Assembly: GCF_017591425.1 (NCBI RefSeq)
Contig: NW_024467121.1
Coordinates: forward strand, 21,774,707 to 21,838,706
DNA length: 64,000 bases
Direction of reading: 5' to 3'
Source: Ochotona curzoniae
Taxonomy: Eukaryota; Chordata; Mammalia; Lagomorpha; Ochotonidae
This document shows positions 1-11,186 of this stretch, piece after piece. The notes beneath the pieces are model-generated. The model saw only the letters and a list, made by a program, of their open reading frames with translations. It searched no databases and was not told the origin of the DNA. Position 1 is the first letter of the stretch. The number at the start of each line of letters is the position of its first letter. A program made the translations under genes and the position numbers.

Positions 1-92
1 GGATGAAGCTGTGCATTGCTGCAGTTCTCTGGAGATGAAAGATCTCTCTTGTTCTCACTTTTTAAATATGTGAATAAATATATTTTAAATTA
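1..92 (+). repeat. CSINE 3' end, cut by window edge
   Basis: A GATCTCTCT-type pyrimidine stretch followed by AATAAATATATTTTAAA resembles the 3' tail of a plus-strand CSINE. The body would lie before the window. The match is short and diverged, so the call is tentative. Confidence 0.4.
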
Positions 93-229
93 GCAGTTGC
101 TGAAACAGGCTTTGTAGCACGATATGTTACGTGGCTTGGAATGCCTGATTCTATTCCATACTTCACCACTCCAGTCGCCTGTTGATACACACCCTTTGAG
201 ATACTACATGATGACTCACGTTGAAGTAA

Positions 230-352
230 CACAGCATTTACTTGAATTCCTGCTACCCAGGTGAGAGACCTGGATGGAGTTTTTGACTCCTGGCTTCCAT
301 TTGCCTAAGCACAGGTCAGTCTGCATTTGGGGAGAGAATCAGCAGATGGGTG
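230..352 (+). repeat. CSINE internal fragment
   Basis: Contains the order typical of the second half of a plus-strand CSINE: GGTGAGAGACCTGGATGGAG, then GACTCCTGGCTTCC, then a GGGGAGAGAATCAGCAGATGG block. The 5' half and the A-rich tail are missing or too decayed to see. Confidence 0.5.
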
Positions 353-420
353 ATGCTGCCTTCCCCCAGTATGTCTCCCTGCCTTGCCAACCCTTTTTAT
401 TTTTTCCAAAGGTACAGTTC

Positions 421-737
421 TTGGACTGTTGCAGTGGCTCTATAGATTAATCTGCTGCTTGGATGGCCAGCATCCCATGTTGGAGTGCAATTTGCCGTCC
501 CATCTGTCTTGCTTCTGATTCAGCTAATTTTCCTGGGAAAGCAGTAAAAGGTGGTCTAAGTGCCAGGGTCTCTACTATTTGTGTGGGAGCCCTGGATGGA
601 GTTCCTGGCTGCTGGCTTTTGCTTGGCCCATCCTGAGCCATTGTGGCCATTTGTGGAGTGAGCCAGCACATGGACTCTTTCTGACTGCCCCTCTGTCTCT
701 GTTTCTCTGCCGTGCAGATAAATAAGAGTTTTAAAAT
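421..737 (+). repeat. CSINE, nearly full length, diverged
   Basis: Starts at the tRNA-like head (GTTGCAGTGGCTCTATAGATTAATC), runs through CAGCATCCCATGTTGGAGTG, CCTGGGAAAGCAG and GGAGCCCTGGATGGAG, and ends in a CT-rich stretch plus AAATAAGAGTTTT. An unrelated 101-codon open frame on the opposite strand crosses it and is not a gene. Confidence 0.8.
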
Positions 738-821
738 TTTAAATATTAACATTTCCTTAAGCTTAAAGTAACAGAAATAAGTTATAACACTTTAGTGAAG
801 GTAGGAGTAATAATGGCAGAA

Positions 822-1050
822 TGGTTAATACCATGAGTTTTACAATCAGGTTTTTCTTATTTCAATCCTAGTTTTGACCTAGAAAAAATTATTCAAACTT
901 CTAAACTTAAATTTTCTTATTACAGTTGGGTCTAATCAGTAAAGCTATCTATATTGTGGGTTGTCATAGTATTATATGAGTTAACACATAGTAAAGCTCG
1001 TAGAATACTATTTGGGCACATAGTAAGCCTCCAGTATCACCCATTGATAC
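822..1050 (+). repeat. MIR-like tRNA-derived SINE
   Basis: Shows the MIR order in degraded form: GAATGGTTAATACCATGAG, a degenerate 'cttctaaacttaaattttctta' core, a TATGAGTTAACACATAGTAAAG segment, and an ending resembling the MIR 'tgctcgtagaatactat' end. Recognised by recall only. Confidence 0.5.
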
Positions 1051-2105
1051 TATTATTGTTACGATTTAATGGATTATTCTTGTGTCATTCTAACTAGCTC
1101 TTGTCTTGTTACAAGACAGAATGAGGTTAAATTATTTGAAATGGAGTGGTTGAAATGTCAAACTGCAGGCTAGGTCTTGTGCTTACAGGAAAAGAAATAG
1201 CATTTACAGACTGTAGGCTTTTGAATCAGCCAGAAAGAGTTCTCTTCAAGGAAGTTTCCATAGCTCATTAGAGAGGGATGACCCCAAGGAGCCACTGTAA
1301 TGTGGTTAGCAGTTTCTCACTGAAAAATCCCAAGTTTTTAGAGTTTAGTTTTGTTGATAGGTAGTTTTTAAAAAGTATTATACTGAATGAAAGGAATTCA
1401 GCATAGATTTTTGTTAGGCTGTTAGCCCCTGGATAAATCTTACTGGATTCAGCACCCTGCTGTATCCCCATGTGCTGGGAGTGGAAAGTGGATGTCAGAC
1501 TTGTCAGTAGGGTAGGATTATGTTCAGATAGATCTGGGACAGTGGCACTGCTTTCAGACACTGCTCTGATTGGGAAGAGGAGGCTATGAAATCCCATGGT
1601 TCTAAGAACTGAAAGCTTGTTAAAATGATAATAAACTATTCTGTCAGACCATAACAATTTTATAGACAAGGAGATATAGGCTGTGTGAAGAGAAGAATGG
1701 TTTGAAATCTTCTTTGCTAAATCTTGCGACTATAATGTTTTTCAGACTTGAATTCCAACACAAAAAAAGGATTTTATGTTTTCATACTTTCCATTTTAAA
1801 ATACACATATTCTAATTTATCTTTGTGTTTATTACATGTGTATGCATATTTCTTAGTCCTTTGCCTATGGGATTTGACTAGCAATTACTCAGTGCTTTCC
1901 TTTTTGTTGGCATTTAAGATTGTCAAACGTATGTAGATAATCTGGGTGAGAATTCTTGACAACATGACACACACGCAGATTTAAGACTTTATGGCTCAGA
2001 AAAGACTCTTTATGTGGAAATAATGATAATGGGGTTTTTTGTTTGTCTTTTTGACAGTGCCTTTGGATTATAAAATGTTCTGTGACTAACATTTGTAAAC
2101 CAAAC
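1051..2105. other. Unique AT-rich DNA, no gene seen
   Basis: No family was recognised. A 133-codon minus-strand open frame (1268-1669) has no recognisable domain and lies in AT-rich sequence, consistent with chance. A 62-codon plus frame at 1748-1936 is low-complexity and hydrophobic because of poly-T content. No CpG-rich promoter is visible. Confidence 0.6.
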
Positions 2106-2425
2106 CTAGGATTTAGAGACAGATGTTGCCTGTGTTAGAGACATTTCTCTTAACCTTTCTTCTCCCATATCTCCTTGAGGAAGCCATCAAAAGGATTTTT
2201 TTTTCCTTTTTTGTTTCATCTCTTCAAAGCACTTTCTTTCTCATTAAATTCTTCACTGACTCATACATCATGCCGTAGCATCATTTTCTTCAAGAAGGTT
2301 CTTGATTTTCTTTTTCATTTCTTCAATGACACGTTAGTCATTCAGTAGCATGTTATTTAACTTCATGGCATTGTTAATTTCTTTTTTTCTTCCTGTTGGT
2401 TATTTTGTTTTGTGGCTTTTCATTT
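2106..2425 (-). mobile_element. L1 ORF2 (endonuclease-region) fragment
   Basis: In the antisense direction this matches the L1 ORF2 stretch that reads on the plus strand as TTTTTCATTTCTTCAATGAC, then CATTCAGTAGCATGTTATTTAA. The same stretch occurs at about 26480-26540. It has no intact frame. It meets a plus-strand L1 3' end directly at about 2426. Confidence 0.55.
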
Positions 2426-2750
2426 AAGGGGATGTATAATAGCTGTGTAACAGAGGCTATCATATGATGTGAGGATACAATGCAGGATGCGTCTACTTCT
2501 AGACTAAAGATGAACTCCCAATGAAACTTTATATCTTGACAATATGATACCAGGCTCTCTGTATTTGTCCATGCCCGCAATGATGGATGTATGACTGTTT
2601 ATGAAGAACTACACTGTACTAATAATATAGGGTAACTCAGTGTGGGGTGGGATGGGGACTTTGGTTAGGGGATAAGGGAAATCTCATGGCCTATGGAACT
2701 GTATTATAAAATGATGATAATAATAATTAAAGAAGCAAAAAAAAAACCAA
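2426..2750 (+). mobile_element. Lagomorph L1 3' UTR with poly(A)
   Basis: Shares CATATGATGTGAGGATACAATG and AACTCCCAATGAAACTTTATA-type blocks with the L1 3' end at 25786-26265 (opposite strand). Ends with GGGATGGGGACTTTGG, CCTATGGAACTGTATTATAA and an A-rich tail at about 2738-2748. The coding part is not attached in the same orientation. Confidence 0.7.
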
Positions 2751-2764
2751 TAAAGCAATTGAGC

Positions 2765-2960
2765 CATTAGATATGGGTTGGTACTATTGATGACTAGCGT
2801 TTTTGACTGGATAATTCTTGGGTGGGGAGCTGTTGTATAGACTGTAGTTGTTTGACTGTTGTGGCCTCACCTCTATCTACCAGGTGCTAGTAACAGTTCT
2901 TCACCAACTCACTACAGTCCCAACAATTTGCTGCCATTGCCAAGTGTTGCAGAAGTGAGG
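2765..2960 (-). mobile_element. MER20-like hAT-Charlie element
   Basis: Reads on the plus strand as the reverse of MER20: GACTGGATAATTCTTGGGTG, GGGAGCTGTTGTATAGACTG, GTGGCCTCACCTCTATCTACC, AGGTGCTAGTAACAG, and CATTGCCAAGTGTTG. The element is non-autonomous. Some MER20 copies are known to serve as endometrial enhancers in placental mammals, but nothing here shows that this copy does. Confidence 0.7.
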
Positions 2961-3252
2961 TGAGGATGGCAATATCTTCCCGATTGAGAAGATTGAAGTA
3001 GAGAGTAACAGAATTACAAAAAGCATTGAAAAAGTAGTGCTCCAAGGTAGTAGAAATATAACTAGGGTTTCACATGATCGAAATCAACAAAAATGCTCTA
3101 TTAAAAAATGAGAAAATAGGTTGTTTGTAACACTTGGAGTAGGAATACCTTTACTACACTGAGATCATAAACTAACCAATAAGAAAATGAAGCCATTATG
3201 CAGCACTATTTTAACATAGGCATGTAAATACAAAAATAAAAAAATTGATTCC

Positions 3253-3588
3253 TTTTTAAAAGATTTACTTATTTGAAAGGAAGAATTTCAGATTCAAAGG
3301 GGGAGAGGGAGACAGCATGAATGAATGAAATTATCTTCCATCTGCTGTTTTACTCCACAAATGGCACAACCTAGTAGCTTGGAATTCTGTCCAAGAAACT
3401 CAGGCTCCATCTGGGTCTCCCATGTGTGTATCAGGGGCCCAAGCACTCCAGTCGTCTTCTGCTGCTTTCCCCAGTATGTTAGCTGGAACCTGGATCAGAA
3501 GTAAAACAGCTGGGTCTTGGACTGATGCCCATGTGGGATGGAGATATCATGCAGCAGTGTAACCCAATGTGCTGTAATGTTGGCCCCA
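3253..3588 (-). repeat. CSINE, full length
   Basis: The A-tail end (TTTTTAAAAGATTTACTTATT) is at the left and the tRNA-like head (ATGTTGGCCCC) at the right, giving minus orientation. Internal landmarks are TCTTCCATCTGCTG, CCATCTGGGTCTCCCATGTG and CCCATGTGGGATGG. Divergence is moderate. Confidence 0.88.
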
Positions 3589-4370
3589 ATCATGTTGCTT
3601 ATTTTTACTGTTTTTTGTACAATTTAGTCAGAAAGCCATTAGACAGAGTAGATTAGGCTTGTTCATTGATAGGCAGTCCTGGAAAAGGAGAAAGTTACAA
3701 GCATCCCAGACAGGAAGTGAGAGCTTTTTATTCACATGTTTGTTTTGGAGTTTAGTGGGAAATGGCAACAGGGATGTGACTTATCATTTTGGAAGAGGAC
3801 ACTAGAATGAATCCTGTGCATTGGCGAGCCTATCATGAAGCTGTGTTATTCAACAGAAAAAGATGTGAAGATGTGAACATGCATATAAATCTCTGCATGT
3901 ATGTTAGACATGTTTCTCCCTAAGACTGTTAAGATCAGAAAACAGCAATATCTAATGTATTCCTAGTCCTAAAGCTTGAATCCTTAAGTGCTGTTCTTCA
4001 CTTGAAGATGATTTCATGGCTGGGGCAAAGGAAAGAGGAAGCTAGCCTGTCATACTTCTTGCCCCATAAAGTAAGTAAATACTAAAAGATGAGGGCATGT
4101 TAAAATGATATGGGAACCAAATTGAAAATACTCCAGTAGCTAAATCTAGAATAATTTGTTCATCAAAGTAATGATAGTGATAGATCATAGCCCTTTGAAA
4201 TAGTGGAAACTTGTGAATCTGCTGATCTGAATAAACAAGTGTTTAAAGTCTGAGTTTGAGGCAGAGTGTGCTATGTGTGGTCTGACAGTAACCTCCCTCA
4301 CTCCTAAATTCTTATTAATTACAAAAGGAAAATGGCTTGTTTCACAGAGAAGTCTGACAGATAATCTTTT
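3589..4370. other. Unique DNA, nothing recognised
   Basis: No repeat family, RNA gene or coding exon was recognised. The sequence is mixed AT-rich with scattered short open frames. Confidence 0.5.
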
Positions 4371-5005
4371 GTTGTTGTTGTTACATTTTTTATTGATAAC
4401 ATTGCATTATGTGACACTGTCTCATAGGCTCTGGGATTCCCTCAACCCCTCCCCGTTCCCTCACCCCATGGTGGATTCCTCCACCTTGTTGCAGTATTAC
4501 AGTTCAAATTCAGTCTTGTTTCTTTCATTGCAAGCATAGAGTCCAGCATCTTATTGCCCACAACGGTTTCTTGGGGAGATCATCTTTGGTCTGAAGGCAG
4601 AGCTGCCAGAATATCATCCCGATCAATTAAAAGCCCTGACATAACATCAACATCAATTTACAACATTATGGAATTAATTGACATGGTATTGAGTAACAAA
4701 TATGTTAAAAAAAAATGCAAGTTCTTAACTGCATCCTCTGACTACTTCATTGACGTTTCAATTTTGGTTTACACACAGAACTGGCTGCTATGCACCTTAA
4801 AATGGCTATTCAGCTGTCTCATGACTATTTTCATTTCAGCATTCAGCAGTTTATAGTGTTGAAGCTTAATTTTGCTGAACTTGGCAGATTTTGGGATTAT
4901 CTAAACTGGCTTATAACTCCAACAAGGCATATGTCAACAGTTGAAGTGCAGAACAGTTTTAGGAGGGGTGTGCAGAGAAATCGTCAATACCTTAGTGAGG
5001 AGTAA
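4371..5005 (-). mobile_element. L1 3' UTR, minus strand
   Basis: Reading the minus strand, the element ends in GGTGGAGGAATCCACCATGG, a GGGAACGGGGAGGGG block, a CTATGAGACAGTGTCACATA segment and an AATAAAAAATGTAAC tail. It aligns block by block with the plus-strand L1 end at 11210-11645, including CAATTAATTCCATAATGTTG. A possible imperfect target duplication is TAATCTTT at 4362 and 5008. Open frames of 88-100 codons inside it are non-coding UTR. Confidence 0.82.
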
Positions 5006-5061
5006 CTAATCTTTGTGTCCTAACTTAGTAAGGCACATGTGAGTCTCTGTCTATTCCAATT

Positions 5062-5110
5062 TGTGTGTGTGTGTGAGAGAGAGAAAGAGAGTTTTGGGGT
5101 GGGGGGGGGG
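5062..5110. repeat. Simple repeat (TG)n(GA)n with G10 run
   Basis: A short TG run passes into GA repeats, then TTTTGGGG and ten consecutive G. Directly visible. Confidence 0.9.
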
Positions 5111-5114
5111 CCTT

Positions 5115-5690
5115 TGGAGTGACCCTAATGGTCATTGCAAGATAGGGTGCGGATCCAAAGTTGGAAGTAAGTGAAGACCAGAATGACAGATAATCTTAAC
5201 CTACTGATCAGAGTTAATAATATCAGTAATAAAACTGCAATAACATCCCATAGTGAGAACGTAACGTCATAACTGGAATATTCCTCCCAAAGACGTATAA
5301 CATATTCATGGAAAAATATCAAGAAAACCGAAATTAAAGGAGTTTGTACAACCTCCAGTCATTAGAAGTATCAAGCTCGTGAGTATCAAGGAATCACAAG
5401 GATTGATTCTGAACTGGATCCTTCTGGTATGAAAAGGCATCATTGTGAAAAGATTGGAAAACCTTTGAATAGCACCTGAGAATGTTAACTTTCTGAATTT
5501 CATGGTCGTATTGTAAGATGATGTCATTGTAGATAGGTAATTGGAGAGTACTGCAAATATTTTGTGAAAAGTAGACTTAAAAGATAAGTTTGTTCTTGTA
5601 CCAAAAAACCCCATTTAAATCCATGCACAGGTTTTTTCATAATGTGCATTTCCCACCAACCTTTTGAAGTACCTTCTTAAATGGTATATG
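5115..5690 (+). mobile_element. Mariner-like DNA transposon remnant
   Basis: The right end carries CTTAAAAGATAAGTTTGTTC, ATTTAAATCCATGCACAGG, a TTTTTTCATAATGTGCATTT block and CCTTTTGAAGTACC. Related sequence occurs in the MITEs at 19102-19207 and 53078-53285. The left part would be decayed transposase sequence, but I cannot read a DDE/DDD triad. The class (Tc1/mariner) is recalled from the terminal sequence and is uncertain. Confidence 0.45.
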
Positions 5691-6554
5691 GGTAATGTAC
5701 CAGAATGTTGGCAACTGACTTTCAGCTACATCAGAAAAAAATTTATATTGCTTTTATAACTTTCTCTAGGTTTGAGATTCTTTCAAAGTAATAAAAAAAA
5801 TTGATAGTGGCAGTACTGATAATTTCATATCTCGCTGAAACCATTTGGATACAAAATTAACATATTTCCAAAGCTTTAAGAATTTTCATATTCTGCCTGG
5901 TATCTGCTATTCTGTTCAAGCTGAATGAAAAAAGTTTGAAAAGATAGTTGTTGTATTATAGTTTAAGTGAAAAAACTTACTACTATCTGTACATGTAATG
6001 AATTGTAGAAAAATAGTACAGAAATATAGAAAGAAAACATTTTCATTTGAGATGCCTTCTTCCTGTTCATCATTGCTAGACCTCACAGACAGGATGTCTC
6101 TTACTGGTCGCAAGCTGTCCAGTCTGTTTCCTTCCATTATCTGTTATTCCTATTAGCTTCATTCCATTTTCAGGGTTACCTTTTTTCTTGTACCGTAATT
6201 GCCTCCCTGTGTTATCCCATACTGCCTCCCTGCTGGTCTCCTCCTGCCCCTCTTCCACTGAGGCTCTGCCTTCTGCTTTCTAAGGAGAGAATTTCTTTTG
6301 GCCTTTTTTTTTTTTTTGCATTAAAATTGTTTCAGATATGTGTTTAGTATTCTGTGATTTCAACATTGTATTCCTTTTCTGTTGAACAGTGGCCAGTTTT
6401 TTATATACCCGGACCAGGTTCATCCTTTTCTGATTCTATTCTGTATCTGCCACAGGAAAAGATCAGCCTGACTGTGACCAGATCAAGACTCTGACTTTAT
6501 TTTTCTTTTCTTACATGCTTATTTGCTCCTTTTATTTGAAAAAACAAAGCAAAG
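5691..6554. other. Unique AT-rich DNA
   Basis: No gene or repeat was identified. Contains a T-run at about 6305-6319. Short minus-strand frames around 5916-6258 overlap one another in different registers and have no recognisable domain. Confidence 0.5.
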
Positions 6555-6827
6555 GCCAGGGCATAATGACCTTGTCTTAACAGGTTCATTTCCCAAAATG
6601 CTTGTAGAAGCCACTGGCTAAGGCTGACGCTGGGAGGTAGGACCAGGTCTCACATGTGGGCGGCAGAGACCCACTGTTTAGAATGTCCCCTGCTGCCTCC
6701 CAGAGTGCGCCTTAACAGAAAGCTGAATTGGGAGTGGAGACACAGCTCAAACCCAGGCTCTCTTGGGTTGGGTGTGGCCATGCCAAACAGCATCCTAACT
6801 ATTGGGCAAACACCCACCAGGATTTTC
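6555..6827 (-). repeat. Older CSINE subfamily copy
   Basis: Differs from the young copies by the GGTCTCACATGTGGGCGGCAGAG block, a CTGCTGCCTCCCAGAG segment and an ending with CATCCTAACTATTGGGCAAACACCC. This is the older lagomorph C-repeat type in minus orientation, like 54368-54654. The A-tail end is decayed. Confidence 0.7.
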
Positions 6828-6934
6828 ATTTCAAAGCATGATCACTTAGGCCTCTGGATGTTAAATTTCAAAGTGTTACCTACTTTTAAAAATTGCAAAT
6901 GCAGTTTCTGTATGATTCTATAATGGAAAGCAGA

Positions 6935-7432
6935 GAATTTAACAGCATTATTCGCTATAGCAAAGTGGCAAAAGCAGTTCACACATCCAGTCATGAATGG
7001 ATAGATGAATAAAATGTGATATATATATTTATCATGTATATGATATGTGTGTATATATCACATCAGATACATCAAATCTCTTTCCTATGTGTTTCAGCCT
7101 TTAAAAAGAAAATTCTGTCATATGTTACAACATATGTACCTGTCACAAAAAGACCCATACTGTATAAATCCAATTATATGAAGTACCTAAAACAGCCAGA
7201 TTCATAGAGGAAAAAAGTGAAATAGTGATTTCCAGGAGCTGAGGGGAAGAATGGGCCATAAGGAATTGGGGTTAATGGGTACAGGGTTTGTTTTGGAAGA
7301 TGAAAGAGCTGGAACTGGGTTGCACTGATCTGTGTGTAACACTAAATGTGTGTGCAGTTTTTAAGTATATAGCTATTAATCTGTATACTTAAAATGTTTA
7401 AAAGGTAAAGTGTACATTTTTAACAAATGTGC
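6935..7432 (+). mobile_element. L1M 3' UTR, plus strand
   Basis: Typical ancient L1M order: GCATTATTCGCTATAGCAAAG, ATGAATGGATAGATGAATAAAATG, TATAAATCCAATTATATGAAG, TTCATAGAGG..GTGATTTCCAGGAGCTG, GTTAATGGGTACAGGGTTTG, and an ending in AGTGTACATTTTTAACAAATG. A TATA-rich inverted repeat (7016-7061) lies inside. No coding remains. Confidence 0.78.
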
Positions 7433-10400
7433 TGTCGAGTTGTTAGGGTAGGAGCACTCGGGTATCACTGGTAAATTTTGTTCTGATTTTTGGACATGGC
7501 ATCCGCTTTTGTTGGCAATGTTATAGATCGATACTTTGTCTTAAACAAAATCTTAATACAAAGTTAAGACAGTAGTCCACAGAAGCCAAACTAGCTTTTA
7601 ATAAACACTGAGTTTGAACAAGTAACATAATCACAGTGGGTCTCTTATTTTGTTGTTTATCCTAGGAAGCCAAGGTTCAGAGCAGTCAATGATATGTGAT
7701 TGTTGTTAGCCAGTTAATGAATGGTAGAGCCAAGGTTCAGCCCAGATTCATGGTTTTAAGTTGATCCGGTTTCATGAACATTTTCTGAGTTAAAAAGATG
7801 GGGAAAGCCATACACCAGGAGGCCTGTTGTGGTATTGAAGGAAGGGCAGATTTTTCGTTCCTGTGTTCTCAGAAAGCAAGAGTGTGGACATCTGATGTGT
7901 GTAATATGTACACAGTGACAGTGAATGTTAGATAAGCACATCATGTCTTCATAGCCCAGTTATGGTTTTCAGTGTAGTTGCCTCTTATACACACACATGC
8001 CTACTCAACTACTTCTATACAAATATATTTTTTGTCTAATAGCTGGTATTTCTTTTCAGGCTTGTGACTTTCCCATCAATCAGTTTGACCCCATCCTTGC
8101 TGTGCTGGCAGAATTTCATTATTGAATTGTCTTAATTAAAAAAAGAGAACCTCCCAAATCCAAAATAAATGTTATAAGCTAGAAATCATACAATACCTAA
8201 TGCTATCTAATAAAAGTGTACATGTGAATAAAAATGAAGGTTTTGAGTGAGAGATTCTTTAAGTGGCAATTTTCTCATTTAAAGCACATAGTAAACATCT
8301 TTGAAATATTATCTGTGTTCTTGGCACATTTGAAAAACAATCTTGAGTTCTGTGTTGTGCTTGAGGAAATGTGATTCTTGTACTTATTCATTCCTATCAA
8401 AGGTTAAACATGTTCTTTGGGGGCATAAGAAGGAAGATAATGCTTAATTCAAAAATGAACAGTATTTTTTCCTTGATGTTAATTAGAAACCACAACAGAC
8501 TTCCCAATTCTTAGGCTTTTCAAGTCATTTGCCTACATGTGACCCAGGACCCCATGATGTATCTTTTTTGTTACACAGTGGTTAGGTCCTAGGCATTCAT
8601 GTGATCGTTGAAGATTGGACTATGTGGGATGGAATTGATTTCCTGTCTGTTTTCCCTGACATGCTGCTTCCTTAAGGGAAGTGATGTCCCTGTGTAGACA
8701 GTTGTGTGGGGAGGGGTGTGGGTATGGGAGTGTGATGGTTGAACCTGGTGTTTTTCTGCTAGTGTTTGCACACAACATAGGAACATATGTACATGCGTTC
8801 AGGAGAAGTGATTATAAAAACTGTGAAGTCTTCCTGGAAGGTAACATCACAAACTGCAAATGTTTTTGCCATGGGAAAATTTGGAAGTGACAGTGCCACC
8901 TGTTGTTTAAACCACAGAATTGCTTTAAGTTTTGTTCTACAAAGGTGGAAATGCTAGTCAATTTTTCTTCTCCTCTCATGTGGACACTCCCAGTTCTTTA
9001 TGTATGATTGTGTGCATTTACTGTGAAATGGGCTATCGGGTATGGGATATGTCTCACAATTTATAGGGAAATAGTTTAGTAAAAATATGCATTTGATCCT
9101 TGTTGATGTTGTGTGTGGTTTTGCACACTTTCTTAAGTGTAATGGAACTTATAGTTCCCCATTTTCAGCTCTCTCCTTTTTTCCTTAAGAAAACAAAGCA
9201 AAGGAGGGCTTTATTTCCCTTGTGGCCACTAATGATGTGTGAAAAAGCCAGAAAGTGTTAATATTATCAATGGCTTATGTGTCATCTACTAAGAAATTGG
9301 TAGCCAAAGCCAACATCAACTGATAATGACATTGATAGCCAATTTCAGCTGCTTCTATTACTGTCAATACTTAATGAATTTGCTTGGAAATTACAAGCCG
9401 AGACCTTCTATAAGGATACTTCTTGGTGATACGAAGAGCTAGTGTTAAGTTTGTGTGGTAGTAGAATTATGAACTTCCAAGAAGATGAGTTTTCACACAA
9501 ATGATGTGTGAACATGTCGACTTCATTAGTCTTATGAGCTATCCAATCACACTGGTCTTCAATAAATCATGGCCTCCCACCTTGATTAATTTATGTAGTG
9601 TCCTTATACAATTCTCATTGTATAACTCTATGACTTTATAACAGTTAAAGAATTCTATTGAACACCAGAACACCTGGTTCAGAAGGAAACACAGGCTAAA
9701 GAAAGGGCATAGCCTTATTGGAGGGCATGTGATACCAGAGCTTGTATTGCTTTGTTTCTGGTATGAGATCTGATGAACTAACTGGTAAACAGGAGCAAAA
9801 CTAGGGCAGAGGTTAGCTTTCAAAGTTCATTTTATCTTGCTTAATTTGGATTGTTTTTCCTAAAGACAGAAAATAGTACTCTATTTTGCAAAATCTAGAA
9901 AAGGAAGAGCAACATCTTATCTCTAGAAATACCATTTCCATTGTTATTTTAAGAAGTAATACTTTTCATGTTAGTGTAGTTGGAAGTAGTAGGAAAACTT
10001 CCCAATAAAATTCATACTATACAAGATCGTCAATGAGACATCACCCCCCAGTCACCTTTTACCCTTCATTCTACTTTCCCTACTTGGGGTCTCAACAATA
10101 TTCTAGAGGGTTCTTCATGTGTCTTTTCTAAATAATGAGAATATTAAGACCTGATAAGATAGAGACTTGCCTTAAGACTCTTCACTATCCTCAGCACTGA
10201 AAGTCAGTGGTCAGACATGGAATGTAATATTCTTTCCAGTGTATTAAGTGTACAAAGCAAGATAATGTTTTGCTTTGCTTTCCTTTGTGTGTATGAACAT
10301 GACAGTGCTCCAGAGTAGCTGGAACCTAACTAAGGTTCCAGTTTAAAAAAATCCATTCATAAATATTTCCACGGTTTACAAAAATGTGAGAACTCTTAGT

Positions 10401-10585
10401 TTGGATAAGAATCTGTAGAATATTTACAATTTGTCACTGTCTGCAGCCCTGTGAGCATTGTGAAATATACTGCCTTTCATCCTTGAACATGGTTTCATGT
10501 TGCAGTCCAGGGTTACATACTCACACTCATACTCACATGGTTTTTCGGTTTTGCTACTGTTTTGTATAATTAACATCTGTTGAGT
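7433..10585. other. Mostly unique DNA with one MIR fragment
   Basis: A MIR-like stretch is visible at about 7655-7765 (CCAGTTAATGAATGGTAGAGCCAAGGTTCAG). A weaker MIR-like trace lies near 10160-10230. The rest (8000-10150) gives no recognised repeat, RNA gene or exon. Open frames of 62-94 codons have no recognisable domain. Confidence 0.5.
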
Positions 10586-10589
10586 GTGG

Positions 10590-10765
10590 ACTGTGCAGGG
10601 GCCTGGCATTTCACAGCAATATTGCTCTTGAAATTTTTCAACTGAGAGGGAGAAAAAGACTAAATGACGTACCCAAGGCAGGACTGCTAGCAAGTGGCGC
10701 TTGAATTGGCTTCTCTCTGACTGCAGACGCTCCGTCTTTGCATTCCTATGTCTTATCCAGAGAAG
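10590..10765 (+). repeat. MIR
   Basis: The MIR core is readable as ACTGAGAGGGAGAAAAAGAC..AATGACGTACCCAAGGCAGG, then CTAGCAAGTGGCGCTTGAATT and a degraded 'tctgactgcagacgctccgt' end. Confidence 0.62.
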
Positions 10766-11186
10766 GTGATAAATCCCTTCAGAGGATCTGTCTACAATTT
10801 ACAGGCCTACATAAAATTAATCCTATGGTTTAGTGTCTCAACAGAGATGCACAGTGCAAAGGAGAGGCCCATAGTTTTAAACAATGGCTTAAGCACTCAT
10901 AAAACAACAAAACCTTAGAAAATTGCCAGGACCTTGCTTTGCATGCAGACACTCCTGCTTTGTTTGCTGTGTGGTGGTTCTTGGTTAAGAGACCGCCTGC
11001 TAGTGTTGCTTGAGAAAGGCAAAGCATACTTCAGAGGTACAACTACTCCTAGCATACCTCTGCCAGAACTTCTGAAGTGCAAAAATGTTGTTAGTAAGTG
11101 AAGGAGAAGGAGAGAGAGCCTTCCCAGAAACTCAGGCTAACCCAGTACTCAGTAAGAGTTTTGGTTTTCACTGAGCCACCTTTCTT
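10766..11186. other. Unique DNA
   Basis: Nothing recognised. A 65-codon minus-strand frame at 10830-11027 has no recognisable domain. Confidence 0.5.

Noticed and set aside
1268..1669. 133-codon minus-strand frame
   Set aside because: No domain recognised, and such a length is plausible by chance in 64 kb.
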